Assembly: GCF_964186625.1 (NCBI RefSeq)
Contig: NZ_OZ075109.1
Span: 554,633 to 618,632 of the forward strand
Direction: 5' to 3'
DNA: 64,000 nt
Source of the DNA: Asticcacaulis sp. MM231
GTDB taxonomy: Bacteria > Pseudomonadota > Alphaproteobacteria > Caulobacterales > Caulobacteraceae
The position numbers were made by a program, and so were the translations under genes. Positions 1-9,933 of this stretch are shown piece by piece (the first letter of the stretch is position 1; every line of letters begins with the position of its first letter). Under the pieces are notes generated by a model that worked only from the letters and a program-made list of their open reading frames with translations, had not been told where the DNA came from and ran no database searches.

Positions 1-1322
1 AAGATTTACTCGATACCGACAACTCGGCAAAGATCGACGCCGCGCGCCGCTTTGATGGCTTCCTCACCAAGCTGTCTTTCGGCGCGGCTTACCAGCATCG
101 CAACCGCGACTATGTTCGCCGCGACTGGTCGATCAACCCGGTCTTCGGCATTCCGGTCACCACCCTGGGCTCAAGTTTCTACAGCGCCCTGCCATTCAGC
201 AACTTCCTGTCGGATTTCGACGGCAACAGCCCCCGCACCTGGGTGTCCCCCTCCAGCACTGCCTTTTATGACCTGATCTATAACCCTTCCGTCGCCGCCC
301 GCGCACCGGACGCCGCCAGCCTGCGTTCCTCGTTCGAGGTCGATGAAAAGATCACCTCGGCCTATGTTCGCGGCGATTTCGCCCATGACGTCATGAACTT
401 CCCGGTCACCGGCAATCTGGGCGTCCGCTACGCGACCACCGATCAGGTCGCGTCGGGCACGCTCGTCAACGGCTCGACCCCGCAGGCCGTGTCTTATCCG
501 GTCACCTATCATGACTGGCTGCCAAGCCTGAACCTACGTGTTGAGTTCACCGACCAGCTCATTGGTCGCTTTGGCGCCTCACGCGTCGTCAACCGTCCGA
601 ACATCACCGACATCGCACCGCGCATCACCGTCTCGCGCGACTCGCCTACGGCTTCCGGCGGCAATCCGAACCTCAAACCCTACCGCGCCAACCAGGCCGA
701 TATGTCGCTGGAATGGTACTTCAACCAGACCGGCGCGCTCACCGGCGCCTACTACTACAAGCAGCTCGACAGCTACATCACCGCCCAGAACACCACCATC
801 CAGGTGCCGGGTCGCGGCGATATCCTGCTCTCGACCACGGTGAATGGCGGCGAGGCCAAGTTGCAGGGTATTGAACTGGCCTATAACCAGCTCTTTAGCT
901 TCCTGCCGGCGCCGTTCGATGGCCTGGGCACGCAGGTTTCGGTCACCACCACAGAGGTCACATCGACCTACAACGCTGGTAACCGCACCCTGACCAACAT
1001 GCTGCCGGGCCTCTCCAAGGCCAGCTACAACCTGGTCGGCTATTATGAGAAGAACGGCTACGCCGGCCGCATCGGCTACTTCTGGCGCGACCGCTACCTG
1101 GCCTCCAACGGCTCGACGGTCTCGACTGAATCCTATGTTGCTCCGTTCGGCTCGCTCGATGCGTCTTTGTCCTATGACATCAACGAACACTTCGTGGTCG
1201 GTATTGACGCCATCAACCTCACCGGCGCGAAGAAGTACGTCTACGGCGCCAACAAGCTCCAGAGCCGTGAGATCAACGACTATGGCAGCACCTTCACCGT
1301 AAGCCTGCGCGCCAAATACTAA
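1..1322 (+). CDS. TonB-dependent receptor, C-terminal part (5' end outside window)
   Basis: The reading frame is already open at base 3 and runs to a TAA at 1320-1322, so this is the last ~440 residues of a longer outer-membrane receptor. The visible part is beta-barrel: alternating aromatic strands, the NRPNITDIAPR stretch with NPNLKPYRANQ after it (the conserved late-barrel region of Xanthomonas/Caulobacter-type receptors), and a terminal strand ending in SLRAKY with the C-terminal aromatic residue used for outer-membrane assembly. Plug and TonB box are off the window. A strong terminator follows directly. Its role is probably energised uptake of an oligosaccharide processed by the enzymes downstream; the substrate is inferred from context only. 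Confidence 0.93.
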   Translation, partial: DLLDTDNSAKIDAARRFDGFLTKLSFGAAYQHRNRDYVRRDWSINPVFGIPVTTLGSSFYSALPFSNFLSDFDGNSPRTWVSPSSTAFYDLIYNPSVAARAPDAASLRSSFEVDEKITSAYVRGDFAHDVMNFPVTGNLGVRYATTDQVASGTLVNGSTPQAVSYPVTYHDWLPSLNLRVEFTDQLIGRFGASRVVNRPNITDIAPRITVSRDSPTASGGNPNLKPYRANQADMSLEWYFNQTGALTGAYYYKQLDSYITAQNTTIQVPGRGDILLSTTVNGGEAKLQGIELAYNQLFSFLPAPFDGLGTQVSVTTTEVTSTYNAGNRTLTNMLPGLSKASYNLVGYYEKNGYAGRIGYFWRDRYLASNGSTVSTESYVAPFGSLDASLSYDINEHFVVGIDAINLTGAKKYVYGANKLQSREINDYGSTFTVSLRAKY

Positions 1323-1361
1323 ACCTTGGGGCCGCGTCTGGAGACGACGCGGCCCGCACCT

Positions 1362-1410
1362 TGGCTCCAGCCTGCCCGTCATATCCTGCAGGCGGCTGGA
1401 GCCACTTTTT
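1362..1410 (+). terminator. Intrinsic terminator of the TonB receptor gene
   Basis: An 11-bp perfect stem (TGGCTCCAGCC at 1362-1372, GGCTGGAGCCA at 1394-1404) is followed by CTTTTT. A second GC-rich hairpin (GGGCCGCGTC / GACGCGGCCC, 1329-1355) lies just before it. Together they separate the receptor gene from the PI-PLC-like gene, whose start codon is 23 nt further on. Confidence 0.8.
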
Positions 1411-1433
1411 CATCTTTTCCCGTGAGGCCTTCC

Positions 1434-2480
1434 ATGCGACGTTCCCTTTGCGCCCTGATCACGCTATCGCTCGTGATGACCGCCCCCGCTTTTGCGGCTG
1501 AGGGGCTCAAGCTCAACCAGATCCAGATTCTAGGCTCGCATAACTCCTACCGCCCGGTGCCCAACGTCACGGTGCAGGCCAATATGGACAGCCTGCCCAA
1601 TCATGCCGGGCAGGGCCTCGAATACGGCCACCCAGATATCCTCACCCAGCTTAATCTCGGCATTCGCCAGTTCGAATTCGATCCCTATGCCGATAAGACC
1701 GGCGGCCTGTATGCTGGCCCCTACGCCAAAACAGATCCCAACTACGCCACCATGGCGGCGCCCGGCCTGAAGGTGCTGCATATCCCCGTGCTCGATTACC
1801 GTAGCCAGTGCCTGACCTTGCGTGCCTGCCTGAGCGTTATCGCCGATTGGTCGAAGGCACATCCGGATCACGACGCGATCGTCCTGTTCATCAACACCAA
1901 GGAAGAGCCCGTCAAGGATCCACGCGTCACCACACCTGAGTTTTACACCGAAGCTGATCTGGCCGAAATCGACGCCGATGCCCGCGATATTCTGGGTGCC
2001 GACCACCTGATAACGCCTGACGTCATTCGCGGCGGCTACAAGAGCTTGCGCGACGGCGTGATGGCTGGCCATTGGCCGCTGGCAGCGGATGCCAAAGGCA
2101 AGGTCATGCTGGTGCTCGATTCCAATCCGCGCATCGCCGATATTTACCGTAAGGGCCATCCCTCGCTCGAAGGCCGCGTCATGTTTGGTCTTTATGCAGA
2201 AAACGAGGCCGAAGCTGCGGTCTTCAATATCCAGGATCCGCGCCCGGAAGCCGCCCATATTACGCAACTGGTCAAGCAAGGCTTCTTCGTCAGATCGCGT
2301 GCCGACGCCAACACGACCGAGGCCCGCAACCACGACTTAACGCGCTTCGAGACAGCCATCGAGGCCGGTGCGCAAGTCATCAGCACCGACTACTATGAGG
2401 GCGCGCCTGATCCTTACGGATTCAAATTTATCGTGCGCATGAAGGACGGGTTCAAACAGGCCAATCCCTTGTTTCGGTAA
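1434..2480 (+). CDS. Secreted PI-PLC-like phosphodiesterase (PI-PLC-C1 family)
   Basis: 348 residues from the ATG at 1434, chosen because it begins a clean Sec signal peptide (MRRSLCALITLSLVMTAPAFA, cleaved before AEG) and is preceded by GTGAGG. The mature N-terminus reads IQILGSHNSYRP, the first catalytic-His motif of the PI-PLC TIM-barrel superfamily (His36), followed by LGIRQFEFD with the acidic metal/substrate residues. The best fit is the calcium-dependent PI-PLC-C1 (PF16670) group, whose bacterial members are poorly characterised. It probably acts in the periplasm or outside the cell on a phosphodiester substrate. It lies between the receptor and the photolyase without obvious co-transcription. 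Family is fairly sure; substrate unknown. Confidence 0.8.
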   Translation: MRRSLCALITLSLVMTAPAFAAEGLKLNQIQILGSHNSYRPVPNVTVQANMDSLPNHAGQGLEYGHPDILTQLNLGIRQFEFDPYADKTGGLYAGPYAKTDPNYATMAAPGLKVLHIPVLDYRSQCLTLRACLSVIADWSKAHPDHDAIVLFINTKEEPVKDPRVTTPEFYTEADLAEIDADARDILGADHLITPDVIRGGYKSLRDGVMAGHWPLAADAKGKVMLVLDSNPRIADIYRKGHPSLEGRVMFGLYAENEAEAAVFNIQDPRPEAAHITQLVKQGFFVRSRADANTTEARNHDLTRFETAIEAGAQVISTDYYEGAPDPYGFKFIVRMKDGFKQANPLFR

Positions 2481-2575
2481 ACCCGTTTCGATCCTGAACC
2501 AAAGGGCGTGGGGCGGCGTATACGAGGGCGGTAAGTCTTGCCGTACAGCCTTGCCATGGAAGCCACCCTCGCCCT

Positions 2576-4150
2576 ATGACGGACATATCGAATCCGGACA
2601 CCTTGCCGCCGGTCGCCACGCTGCGGCTGGTTCTGGGCGACCAGTTGTCCACTCGTCTGGCCATTATTGCCGAGGCCGATAAAGAGACGGATGTCATTCT
2701 TTTGGCCGAGGTTAAGGCCGAAGCCAGCTACGTGAACCATCACGTCAAGAAGATCGCGTTTTTGTTCTCCGCTATGCGTCACTACGCGCAGGCCTTGCAG
2801 GCGGCAGGTTACCGCGTGCTCTATATTGCGCTCGATGATCCCGATAACAGCCATACAATAAGCGGTGAAATGCTGCGCGCCGTAGCGTCCCTTTCGCCGC
2901 AGCGCGTCATGGTCACAGAGCCTGGCGAATGGCGTCTGTTGCAGGACTTTCTGGCGCTTGAGGTCGCCTTGCCGGTGCCACTGGATATCCTGCCTGACAC
3001 GCGCTTTTTGTGCAGCCGCGCGCGTTTTGCAACCTGGGCCGACAACCGCGACAGCCTGCGCATGGAGTTCTTCTATCGTGACATGCGCCGCGACCATGGC
3101 ATCCTGATCGAAGCAGACGGCGGCCCGACCGGCGGCAAATGGAACTATGACATTGACAACAGAAAGCCGCCGTCTCGCGGCCTGACCTCGCCGCGGCGCC
3201 TCAGCTTTCGCAAGGATGCGACGACACGGACCGTGCTCGATCTGGTGGAAAAGAGCTTTCCTGAGGGGTTCGGTGATCTGGAACCGTTCCATTTCGCCGT
3301 AACCCGCACCCAGGCTCTGCGCGAGCTGGATCACTTCATCGCCGAGATCCTGCCACGCTTTGGCGACTTCCAGGACGCCATGGTCTCGGGCGAGCCCTAT
3401 CTCTATCATTCCTTGCTATCCACCTACCTAAATGCCGGCCTGCTCTACCCCCTGGAAATGTGCCGCAAGGCCGAAGTAGCCTTCCGCGATGGGCATGTGC
3501 CTCTTAATGCCGCCGAAGGCTTTATTCGTCAGATACTGGGCTGGCGTGAATTTATCCGCGGCATCTACTGGCGCTACATGCCGGACTACGCGACCCGCAA
3601 TGCCCTGAACGCGACGCAGGACCTGCCCTGGTTTTACTGGAGCGGTGAGACGCACATGGCCTGTATGCGCGAAGCGATTAGCCATACCCGCCAGCATGCC
3701 TATTCGCACCATATCCAGCGCCTGATGATCACCGGCAATTTCGCGCTATTGGCGGGCCTCGATCCACAACAGGTTCACGCCTGGTATCTCGCCGTCTATG
3801 CCGACGCCTATGAATGGGTAGAACTGCCAAACACCTTAGGCATGGCGCTCCATGCCGATGGCGGCCTTGTCGCGTCAAAGCCTTATGCTGCCAGCGGCAA
3901 CTATATCAACAAGATGAGCAATTACTGCGCTGGTTGCGCCTACGATCCGAAGGTGACGACCGGCGCCGGCGCCTGCCCTTTCAATGCCCTTTACTGGGAT
4001 TTTCTGGCCCGTCATCGCGACCGGTTCGCCGGCAATAGGCGTATGCCCTATGTCTATGCCAACTGGGACCGGATGGGCGAAGAGCGGCAGAATGCGGTGC
4101 GTGCACAGGCTCGGATCCATCTTCAGGCCATGCGCGACGGGACGCTGTAA
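2576..4150 (+). CDS. phrB: FeS bacterial (6-4) photolyase, PhrB/CryB type
   Basis: 524 residues, cryptochrome/photolyase-related (DPRP) family. The N-terminal Rossmann-like domain begins [10 protein letters not shown], and the C-terminal half carries the helical FAD-binding domain. Four cysteines at 363, 451, 454 and 467 ([24 protein letters not shown]) have the same spacing as the four [4Fe-4S] ligands of Agrobacterium PhrB (350, 438, 441, 454), offset by 13 throughout, which supports a light-driven (6-4) photoproduct repair enzyme with FAD and an iron-sulfur cluster. No good Shine-Dalgarno precedes the ATG. The next gene starts 1 nt after the stop. Confidence 0.93.
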   Translation: MTDISNPDTLPPVATLRLVLGDQLSTRLAIIAEADKETDVILLAEVKAEASYVNHHVKKIAFLFSAMRHYAQALQAAGYRVLYIALDDPDNSHTISGEMLRAVASLSPQRVMVTEPGEWRLLQDFLALEVALPVPLDILPDTRFLCSRARFATWADNRDSLRMEFFYRDMRRDHGILIEADGGPTGGKWNYDIDNRKPPSRGLTSPRRLSFRKDATTRTVLDLVEKSFPEGFGDLEPFHFAVTRTQALRELDHFIAEILPRFGDFQDAMVSGEPYLYHSLLSTYLNAGLLYPLEMCRKAEVAFRDGHVPLNAAEGFIRQILGWREFIRGIYWRYMPDYATRNALNATQDLPWFYWSGETHMACMREAISHTRQHAYSHHIQRLMITGNFALLAGLDPQQVHAWYLAVYADAYEWVELPNTLGMALHADGGLVASKPYAASGNYINKMSNYCAGCAYDPKVTTGAGACPFNALYWDFLARHRDRFAGNRRMPYVYANWDRMGEERQNAVRAQARIHLQAMRDGTL

Positions 4151-4151
4151 T

Positions 4152-4307
4152 ATGCCAAAAGGTATCGCCAAGTCCGATCTACCTTGCAAACCCTGCAAGG
4201 TCTGTCAGCGGGCTTTCACCTGGCGCAAAAAATGGGCCAAGGTATGGACAGAGGTCAAATACTGTTCAGATCGCTGCCGCGCCACGAAGGGCCGAACTAA
4301 GCCGTGA
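4152..4307 (+). CDS. DUF2256 small Cys-rich protein, photolyase partner
   Basis: A 51-residue basic protein starting 1 nt after the photolyase stop codon, so surely translated from the same message. It contains [17 protein letters not shown] and, later, YCSDRCR: five cysteines in CxxC-like pairs, suggesting a small zinc finger. DUF2256 proteins are regularly found beside FeS-type photolyases; their function is not established. The spacing here fits a dedicated accessory role, which is inference. A weak hairpin (TCCGGA at 4369-4374 pairing with TCCGGA at 4383-4388) followed by GTTT may end the transcript. Confidence 0.85.
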   Translation: MPKGIAKSDLPCKPCKVCQRAFTWRKKWAKVWTEVKYCSDRCRATKGRTKP

Positions 4308-4539
4308 AAGCGGGCATGTCCAACATCTGCTTATAACCTTCAACACTATCGGCTTCATTCAAGCTAAATCCGGAAGTCTATCTCCGGAGTTTATAAAGAC
4401 CTGACGCCGGCCTTTGCTCGTTCAGGCGATGTCTATCGTCACCAAGACTGTCCATTTATTTAATAACCTAATTATCGTACTTTTTTTATTTTCAAGAGCG
4501 AAAATTAGTTTTATCAATGGGTGAAATTAGAACGGATAA

Positions 4540-6892
4540 GTGGAACAGGGCGTGACACGATCAAATTCATTAAAAGCACTATTCGGATCGGTCTCACTGC
4601 TTATTCTGAGCGGCTGTGCCGCCACAACCATTCAGGTCGATACAGTCGCCGAACTGCAGGCGGCGGTCCGTCATCCGGGCAAGAACGTCTCTGTCATCGC
4701 CTTGGCGCCCGGCACCTATGACCTGGATCAGCCGCTCGTGCTCGATAAGTCCTTTTCGGGCACCCGCAGCAGGCCCCGTATTCTGCGTGGCCCTAAAGAC
4801 AAGAGCGCCATTCTGAGTGGGGGCCGGCCGCTCAATACCCTGAGCTGGGAAAAGGTGGATCAACGCATCTGGCGGGCGCGCGTCGATGGTCCGGCTTTCA
4901 GCCTGCTGTGGCTTGATGGCCAACGCCTGGTGCGCGCGCGTTATCCGAACTATGACGCCCGGGTCCTGCCCATGGGCGGTGTCTCGGCTGATGCCACATC
5001 GCCGGCCAGAGTTCGCGCGGTGGGCCGATCCGGCGGGCGGCATCATCCACGCCATCCATTCCAGCCGCTGGGGGGATATGCATATCGCCATCCTCGGCAA
5101 AAAGCCGGATGGCACCCTCGACCTGGCGCCGCCGGTTGGCAACAACCGCGAGATGGGGCCGAGTGAAAACGAGCGCTATGTGGAAAACATCCGCGAAGAG
5201 CTGGACGCCCCCGGCGAATGGTACCTCGATGCGAAAGAGCACTGGCTATACTTGATGCCGTCGGGAACTGAAGCGCCGCCATCTAACGGCTTCGTCGCCA
5301 GCCAGCTTGAAACTCTTGTCCGGATTGTCGGCGTTAACCAGCCCGTCCACGATGCCCGTCTGCAAAATCTCTCCTACCGCTATGCGGAGCCGACCTTCCT
5401 GAAGACGGAGGAGCCCCTGCTGCGCTCCGACTGGAAATTTTCACGCATCGGCGCCGTCGTCATCGAAAACGCCGAGCATGTGGAACTGACCGATGGCGAG
5501 ATCACCGAGTCAGGTGGCAATGGCGTCGTCGTCAATGGCCATGCGCGCCATGTCGGCATACGCCGCAACGAAATATTCGAGATCGGCGCCAGCGCCATCT
5601 CGTTTGTCGGCCGACCGGATGCCGTGCGCTCGCCGTTATTTGAATATCATGAGTCCCAACCTTTGACCGCCATCGACCGGCAGGCCGGCCCCAAGAGCGA
5701 CAACTACCCGGCGGACAGCATTGCCGAAGACAATCTGATCCATGATAACGGCTTCCTCGAAAAACAATCGGCCGGGGTCGAAATCGCGATGGCAGCCCAC
5801 ATAACTATCAGCCACAACAGCATCTATCGCTTGCCCCGCGCCGGAATCAATATCGGTGACGGCACCTGGGGCGGCCATCTCATCGCCGACAACGACGTGT
5901 TCGATACCGTGCGTGAAACCGGCGACCACGGCTCGTTCAACAGCTGGGGACGCGATCGCTACTGGCATCCCGATCGCGAGGAGATGGACCGGCGCACCCT
6001 GGCCGATCGAAGCCTGACCGCACTCGACGCCATCGAGCCCATCATCCTGCGCCACAACCGCTGGCGTTGCGACCACGGCTGGGATGTCGATCTTGATGAC
6101 GGCGCCAGCAACTATATCATCGAGGACAATCTCATGCTGTCGGGCGGGCTGAAACTGCGCGAAGGCTTTGACCGCACCGTCCGCAACAATATCCTGCTCA
6201 ACAACACCTTCCATCCACATGTCTGGTTCGCCAACAGCGAAGATGTGTTCGAGCACAACATCGTCATGACCGCCTATCAGCCCATACGCATCACACAGTG
6301 GGGCAAGCGCGTCGATAACAACCTGCTGCCTAATCAGGCCGCGCTTGCTCAGGCCCATGCCAACGGAACGGATGCACATTCGGTGTTTGGCCAGCCTGAA
6401 TTCGTCGCGCCTGAAAAGGGTGATTATTCTGTCCGTCCCGGCAGTCTGGCCATCCGCATCGGCTTCAAGAATTTTTCCATGACGGACTTCGGAGTTCGCC
6501 CGGAGAGACTGCGCTTGCGTGCGGAGCAGCCGGCCTATCCCCTGCCCCTGGCGGACACCTCTGCTGAAGATGCCGCTGCGATCAAATCTATCGCCGGCAT
6601 GACCGTGAAATCCGTGACCACCGCCGGCGAACAATCGGCAGCGGGCCTGCCCGAAATAGCCGGGGTCATTGTCCTGACCGTCGATGATACGGGGCTGGCG
6701 GCCAAAGCCGGACTTAAACCCGGCGATGTTATTCTCGCCCTGCCAGGGGATACGGGCGAGAACACGCAGGCGATCAAAAAAGCTGAAGACCTGATAGCCG
6801 AGTTCCAGAGCCGGCGCTGGCGTCATGAGGTGGTGGTGCGCGTCATACGCAACCAGGCCCCGATCGACCTGCGCCTTACCCTGCCCCAGTAA
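4540..6892 (+). CDS. Beta-helix lipoprotein with C-terminal PDZ domain (GH141-like), interrupted by a frameshift
   Basis: The N-terminal part (GTG at 4540, or GTG at 4552) is a lipoprotein signal with lipobox LSGC, then an APGTYDLDQPLVLDKSF start of a right-handed beta-helix with the LLWLDGQRLVRARYPN motif seen in GH141-like proteins. That frame is lost at 5009-5014. Removing one T from GAGTTC restores SPARVARWADPAGGIIH and joins it to the long downstream frame, giving about 783 residues. The downstream part has many N-x-I helix rungs (HVELTDGEITESGGNGVVV, EDNLIHDNG) and ends with a PDZ domain (GVIVLTVDDTGLAAKAGLKPGDVIL, about residues 690-780). Probably a cell-surface glycosidase or lyase; substrate unknown. 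Both halves are well conserved, which suggests a sequencing error rather than decay. Confidence 0.8.
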
Positions 6893-6923
6893 AAGGCCGT
6901 AAAATCCGATACAAGGAAACGAC

Positions 6924-9443
6924 ATGACAGATATTTCCCGCCGCCAACTCGTCAAGACCGGCTTGCTACTGACGAGTGTCTCCGCGCTGGGCTATGCGCC
7001 TATGGCTTTTGCCCAGTCAGACAACATCGGCGACGCGGCTAAAAAGCTGCCACGCGAACAGCTCCTCTTCGATGTCGGCTGGAAATTTATTCAGGGACAC
7101 GGCGCTGACCCAACGAAGGACTTAGGCTTTGGATACGGTCAGGCCGATTTTTCCAAGACAGGCAACTTCAAGTTTGCCAAGGCGGCTTTCGACGTCAGCG
7201 GCTGGCGCTCGGTTGACCTGCCCCATGACTGGGGCGTGGAACTTCCGTTTGTACGCGACGAAAGCGGTGAAGGCGATAATCAGCTACGTTCACATGGCTT
7301 CAAACCGCTCGGCCGTCGCTATCCGGAAACCAGCGTCGGCTGGTATCGCCGTGAATTTGATATTCCGGCGGGCGATCTCGGTCGCCGCATCTGGGTTGAA
7401 TTCGACGGCGCCTTTCGCGATGTGATGGTGTTCGTCAATGGCTGTTTCATCGGCCGCAACAACAATGGCTACGTCCCCTTCCGTTTCGATCTGACGGACT
7501 ATCTCGCCTATGGTGCCAAAAACTGTATCACCGTGCGCGTTGACGCCAGTTTTGGCGACGGCTGGTTTTACGAAGGCGCCGGCATCTACCGCCACGTCTG
7601 GCTCACCAAGACAGACGCCGTCAATCTCGGCCGCTGGGAAAGCACCGTGCGCAGCAGTCTGAAGGCGGGGGTGGCCACTCTGGCGCTCGCCACCATCGTG
7701 GAAAACCATGAGGCTAAACCGGCAGCCGCCAAGGTGAGCTGGATCATCCGCGATGCCAGAGGCATCACGGTGGCAACCGCTGAGACGGCGGATAAGACGA
7801 TAGCTCCCGAAGATTCAGTTGCGTTTGAAGCCGCAACCGAATTGCTAAATCCGGCGCTGTGGTCAGTGGAAAATCCCAATCTCTATACCGCAACGGTCAC
7901 GGTAGAGACGAATGGCAAAGCGCGCGATGGCGAGGTGGTCACCTTTGGCGTGCGCACGGCGATCTTCACGGCTGACAAGGGCTTCTTCCTCAATGGCAAG
8001 AATCTGAAAATTCAGGGGGTCTGCAACCATCAGGATCACGCCGGCGTCGGCGCGGCCCTGCCAGACCGCCTTCAGGCCTTCCGTGTCGAAGTCATGCAGG
8101 ACATGGGTTGCAACGCCATACGATCCTCCCACAACATGCCCACCCCCGAACTGGTGGAGGCCTGCGACCGCATGGGCGTGATGATGATGGTAGAAACACG
8201 GTCCATGAGTTCCAGTCCGGAAGGGCTGGCCCAGTTGGAGACGATGATCAAGCGTTACCGCAATTCGCCCTCGGTGATCATCTGGTCGATCGGCAATGAA
8301 GAAAACGCTCTGCAGGGCGAACTGGCCGAACAGGGCGCCAAGATTGCCCGCACCATGGTCGCACTGTGCCACGAACTTGACCCGACGCGGCCGGTCACGG
8401 CGGCCGTCAATGCCGACAATGAAAAAGGGCCGTCGGAAGCGGTGGACGTTATCGGCTTCAATTATCATCGGGAGTTTCCGGATAATTTCCACCAGCGACA
8501 TCCTGAGCGCCCCGTTATCTGTACCGAAGATGCCAGCGATGTGGCCACCCGTGGCGAGTACAGCATGGACTGGAAACGCAACGTGGCGAGCAGCTTCGAT
8601 GGCGACGTGCCGTGGAAGAAATCGCCGGAGAACTGGTGGAAATTTTACGCCACCCGCGACTGGGCAGCAGGTGGTTTTGCGTGGACCGGATTCGATTATC
8701 GCGGAGAACCCTCGCCGTTTGGCTGGCCCTCGATCAATTCGAATTTCGGCATTGTCGACACGTGCGGCTTTCCGAAGGATTACTTCTATTATTACAAGGC
8801 CTGGTGGGGAAAAACGCCGACCCTGCATCTCTTCCCGCACTGGGACTGGGCCGGCAAGGAAGGTCAGGACATTCCGGTCTGGGTTTACTCGAACCTCGAT
8901 GAGGTCGAGCTGTTCCTCAATGGCAAGAGCCTGGGCGTAAAAGCCATGCCGCTGCTCGGCCACCTGGAATGGCAGGTCAAATATGCACCGGGCGCCATCG
9001 AGGCGCGCGGGCGCAAAGGTGGCAAGGTCGTCCTCAAAGAGCGGCGCGAGACGACCGGCGCGGCGAAGACCATTCGCCTGACGGCTGAGCGGACGACGAT
9101 CAGCGCCGATGGTGTGGACATCGCCATCCTGAAGGCCGAAGTGGTGGATGCGCGCGGGCGTCATATCCCGACCGCCAATAGTAAACTCAAATTCAAGGTG
9201 AGCGGCGCGGGCCTACTGATCGGTGTCGGTAATGGAGATCCCAACTGCCTGGAAAGCGACAAGGGGGCTGAGCGCTCACTGTATAATGGTCTGGCCCAGC
9301 TGATCGTGCAGTCTAAAAAACAGCCCGGCACGATCACCGTCGAGGCCTACGCTGAAGGTGGCGATAACACTCTCAAAGCCACTCGTATGGAATTGAAAGC
9401 CATGCCGGCCATAACAAGAGCCAGTGTGCCGCCAGCGGTTTAG
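6924..9443 (+). CDS. GH2 beta-galactosidase-like glycoside hydrolase, Tat-exported
   Basis: 839 residues with a good RBS (AAGGAAA). The N-terminus SRRQLVKTGLLL is a twin-arginine signal, cleaved near AFAQS. Domains in order: sugar-binding jelly roll (WRSVDLPHDW, 95-103), immunoglobulin-like middle domain, TIM barrel with acid/base Glu459 (WSIGNEE) and nucleophile Glu535 (VICTEDASD), DUF4982-type domain (VWVYSNLDEVELFLNGKSLG) and a C-terminal Ig-like domain (RLTAERTTISADGVDIAIL). This matches exported GH2 beta-galactosidases. It probably removes terminal beta-galactose from plant oligosaccharides. It starts 31 nt after the beta-helix gene, so the two are likely co-transcribed. Confidence 0.92.
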   Translation: MTDISRRQLVKTGLLLTSVSALGYAPMAFAQSDNIGDAAKKLPREQLLFDVGWKFIQGHGADPTKDLGFGYGQADFSKTGNFKFAKAAFDVSGWRSVDLPHDWGVELPFVRDESGEGDNQLRSHGFKPLGRRYPETSVGWYRREFDIPAGDLGRRIWVEFDGAFRDVMVFVNGCFIGRNNNGYVPFRFDLTDYLAYGAKNCITVRVDASFGDGWFYEGAGIYRHVWLTKTDAVNLGRWESTVRSSLKAGVATLALATIVENHEAKPAAAKVSWIIRDARGITVATAETADKTIAPEDSVAFEAATELLNPALWSVENPNLYTATVTVETNGKARDGEVVTFGVRTAIFTADKGFFLNGKNLKIQGVCNHQDHAGVGAALPDRLQAFRVEVMQDMGCNAIRSSHNMPTPELVEACDRMGVMMMVETRSMSSSPEGLAQLETMIKRYRNSPSVIIWSIGNEENALQGELAEQGAKIARTMVALCHELDPTRPVTAAVNADNEKGPSEAVDVIGFNYHREFPDNFHQRHPERPVICTEDASDVATRGEYSMDWKRNVASSFDGDVPWKKSPENWWKFYATRDWAAGGFAWTGFDYRGEPSPFGWPSINSNFGIVDTCGFPKDYFYYYKAWWGKTPTLHLFPHWDWAGKEGQDIPVWVYSNLDEVELFLNGKSLGVKAMPLLGHLEWQVKYAPGAIEARGRKGGKVVLKERRETTGAAKTIRLTAERTTISADGVDIAILKAEVVDARGRHIPTANSKLKFKVSGAGLLIGVGNGDPNCLESDKGAERSLYNGLAQLIVQSKKQPGTITVEAYAEGGDNTLKATRMELKAMPAITRASVPPAV

Positions 9444-9933
9444 ATCTCAAGGCCAAGACCTACTGTTCCTGACTGACCGGGTGTAACGCCGGTCAATTCG
9501 GGCTAAACTCAAAACCATCTTTAAGAAAAAAATCCCCCTTGCGCTGCGGAACAAGGGGGAGTGGAGGATGGACGAGCTCTAATCAGGGAGAAAATAACCG
9601 TCCGATAGCCAGCCCTAACGCACCCCGGTCCGCAGCCATTTGGAGTTGATCTGAGCTACAGCGGTAAAATAATAAATTCACACCGCTTGATCAAATATAA
9701 AATTCATTTCCACATCAGAAACTTTAAGCCTTCTTCCTTTCAGGGCCTACTCACAAAGTTGTAGGCGGTCTGGCGATCACTCTCATGCAAACAGAAACCA
9801 TCAATGGAGATGATGTTTGGCTATAAAAATCATGTGCCGGCAAATTTTTGTGCAGGCACCTTAAATATAAGTCCCTTAAGGCAGGCCCCCATTATTAGAT
9901 CTGGGCTTGAGAGTTGATCGCGTTGCTTTTTAA
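9444..9933. other. 490-bp intergenic region with no supported ORF
   Basis: A GACCGG...CCGGTC hairpin around 9474-9495 may weakly end the GH2 transcript. The clearest element is a minus-strand intrinsic terminator at 9523-9560, for which no minus-strand gene exists. The rest is AT-rich and holds the presumed promoter of the IclR gene; I could not place a convincing -10/-35 pair. Confidence 0.6.
9523..9560 (-). terminator. Orphan intrinsic terminator on the minus strand
   Basis: TCCCCCTT (9533-9540) and AAGGGGGA (9553-9560) form an 8-bp stem with a 12-nt loop. Read on the minus strand the stem is followed by TTTTTTTCTT, a textbook U-tract. On the plus strand there is no T-run after it. No coding region lies upstream on the minus strand until the gene ending at 10744. 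Confidence 0.75.

Noticed and set aside
2516..2530. GTATAC core in the gap before the photolyase
   Set aside because: It lacks the second TATA half and the GTCAAA flank, so it is not counted with the 46-61 kb repeat family.
2414..3409. 331-codon open frame on the minus strand
   Set aside because: Antisense to the photolyase, which has exact family cysteine spacing.
5636..6955. 439-codon open frame on the minus strand
   Set aside because: It is antisense to the beta-helix/PDZ gene, shows no domain pattern, and is a typical GC-rich shadow frame.
7863..9164. 433-codon open frame on the minus strand
   Set aside because: Antisense to the GH2 catalytic and C-terminal domains; low-complexity composition.
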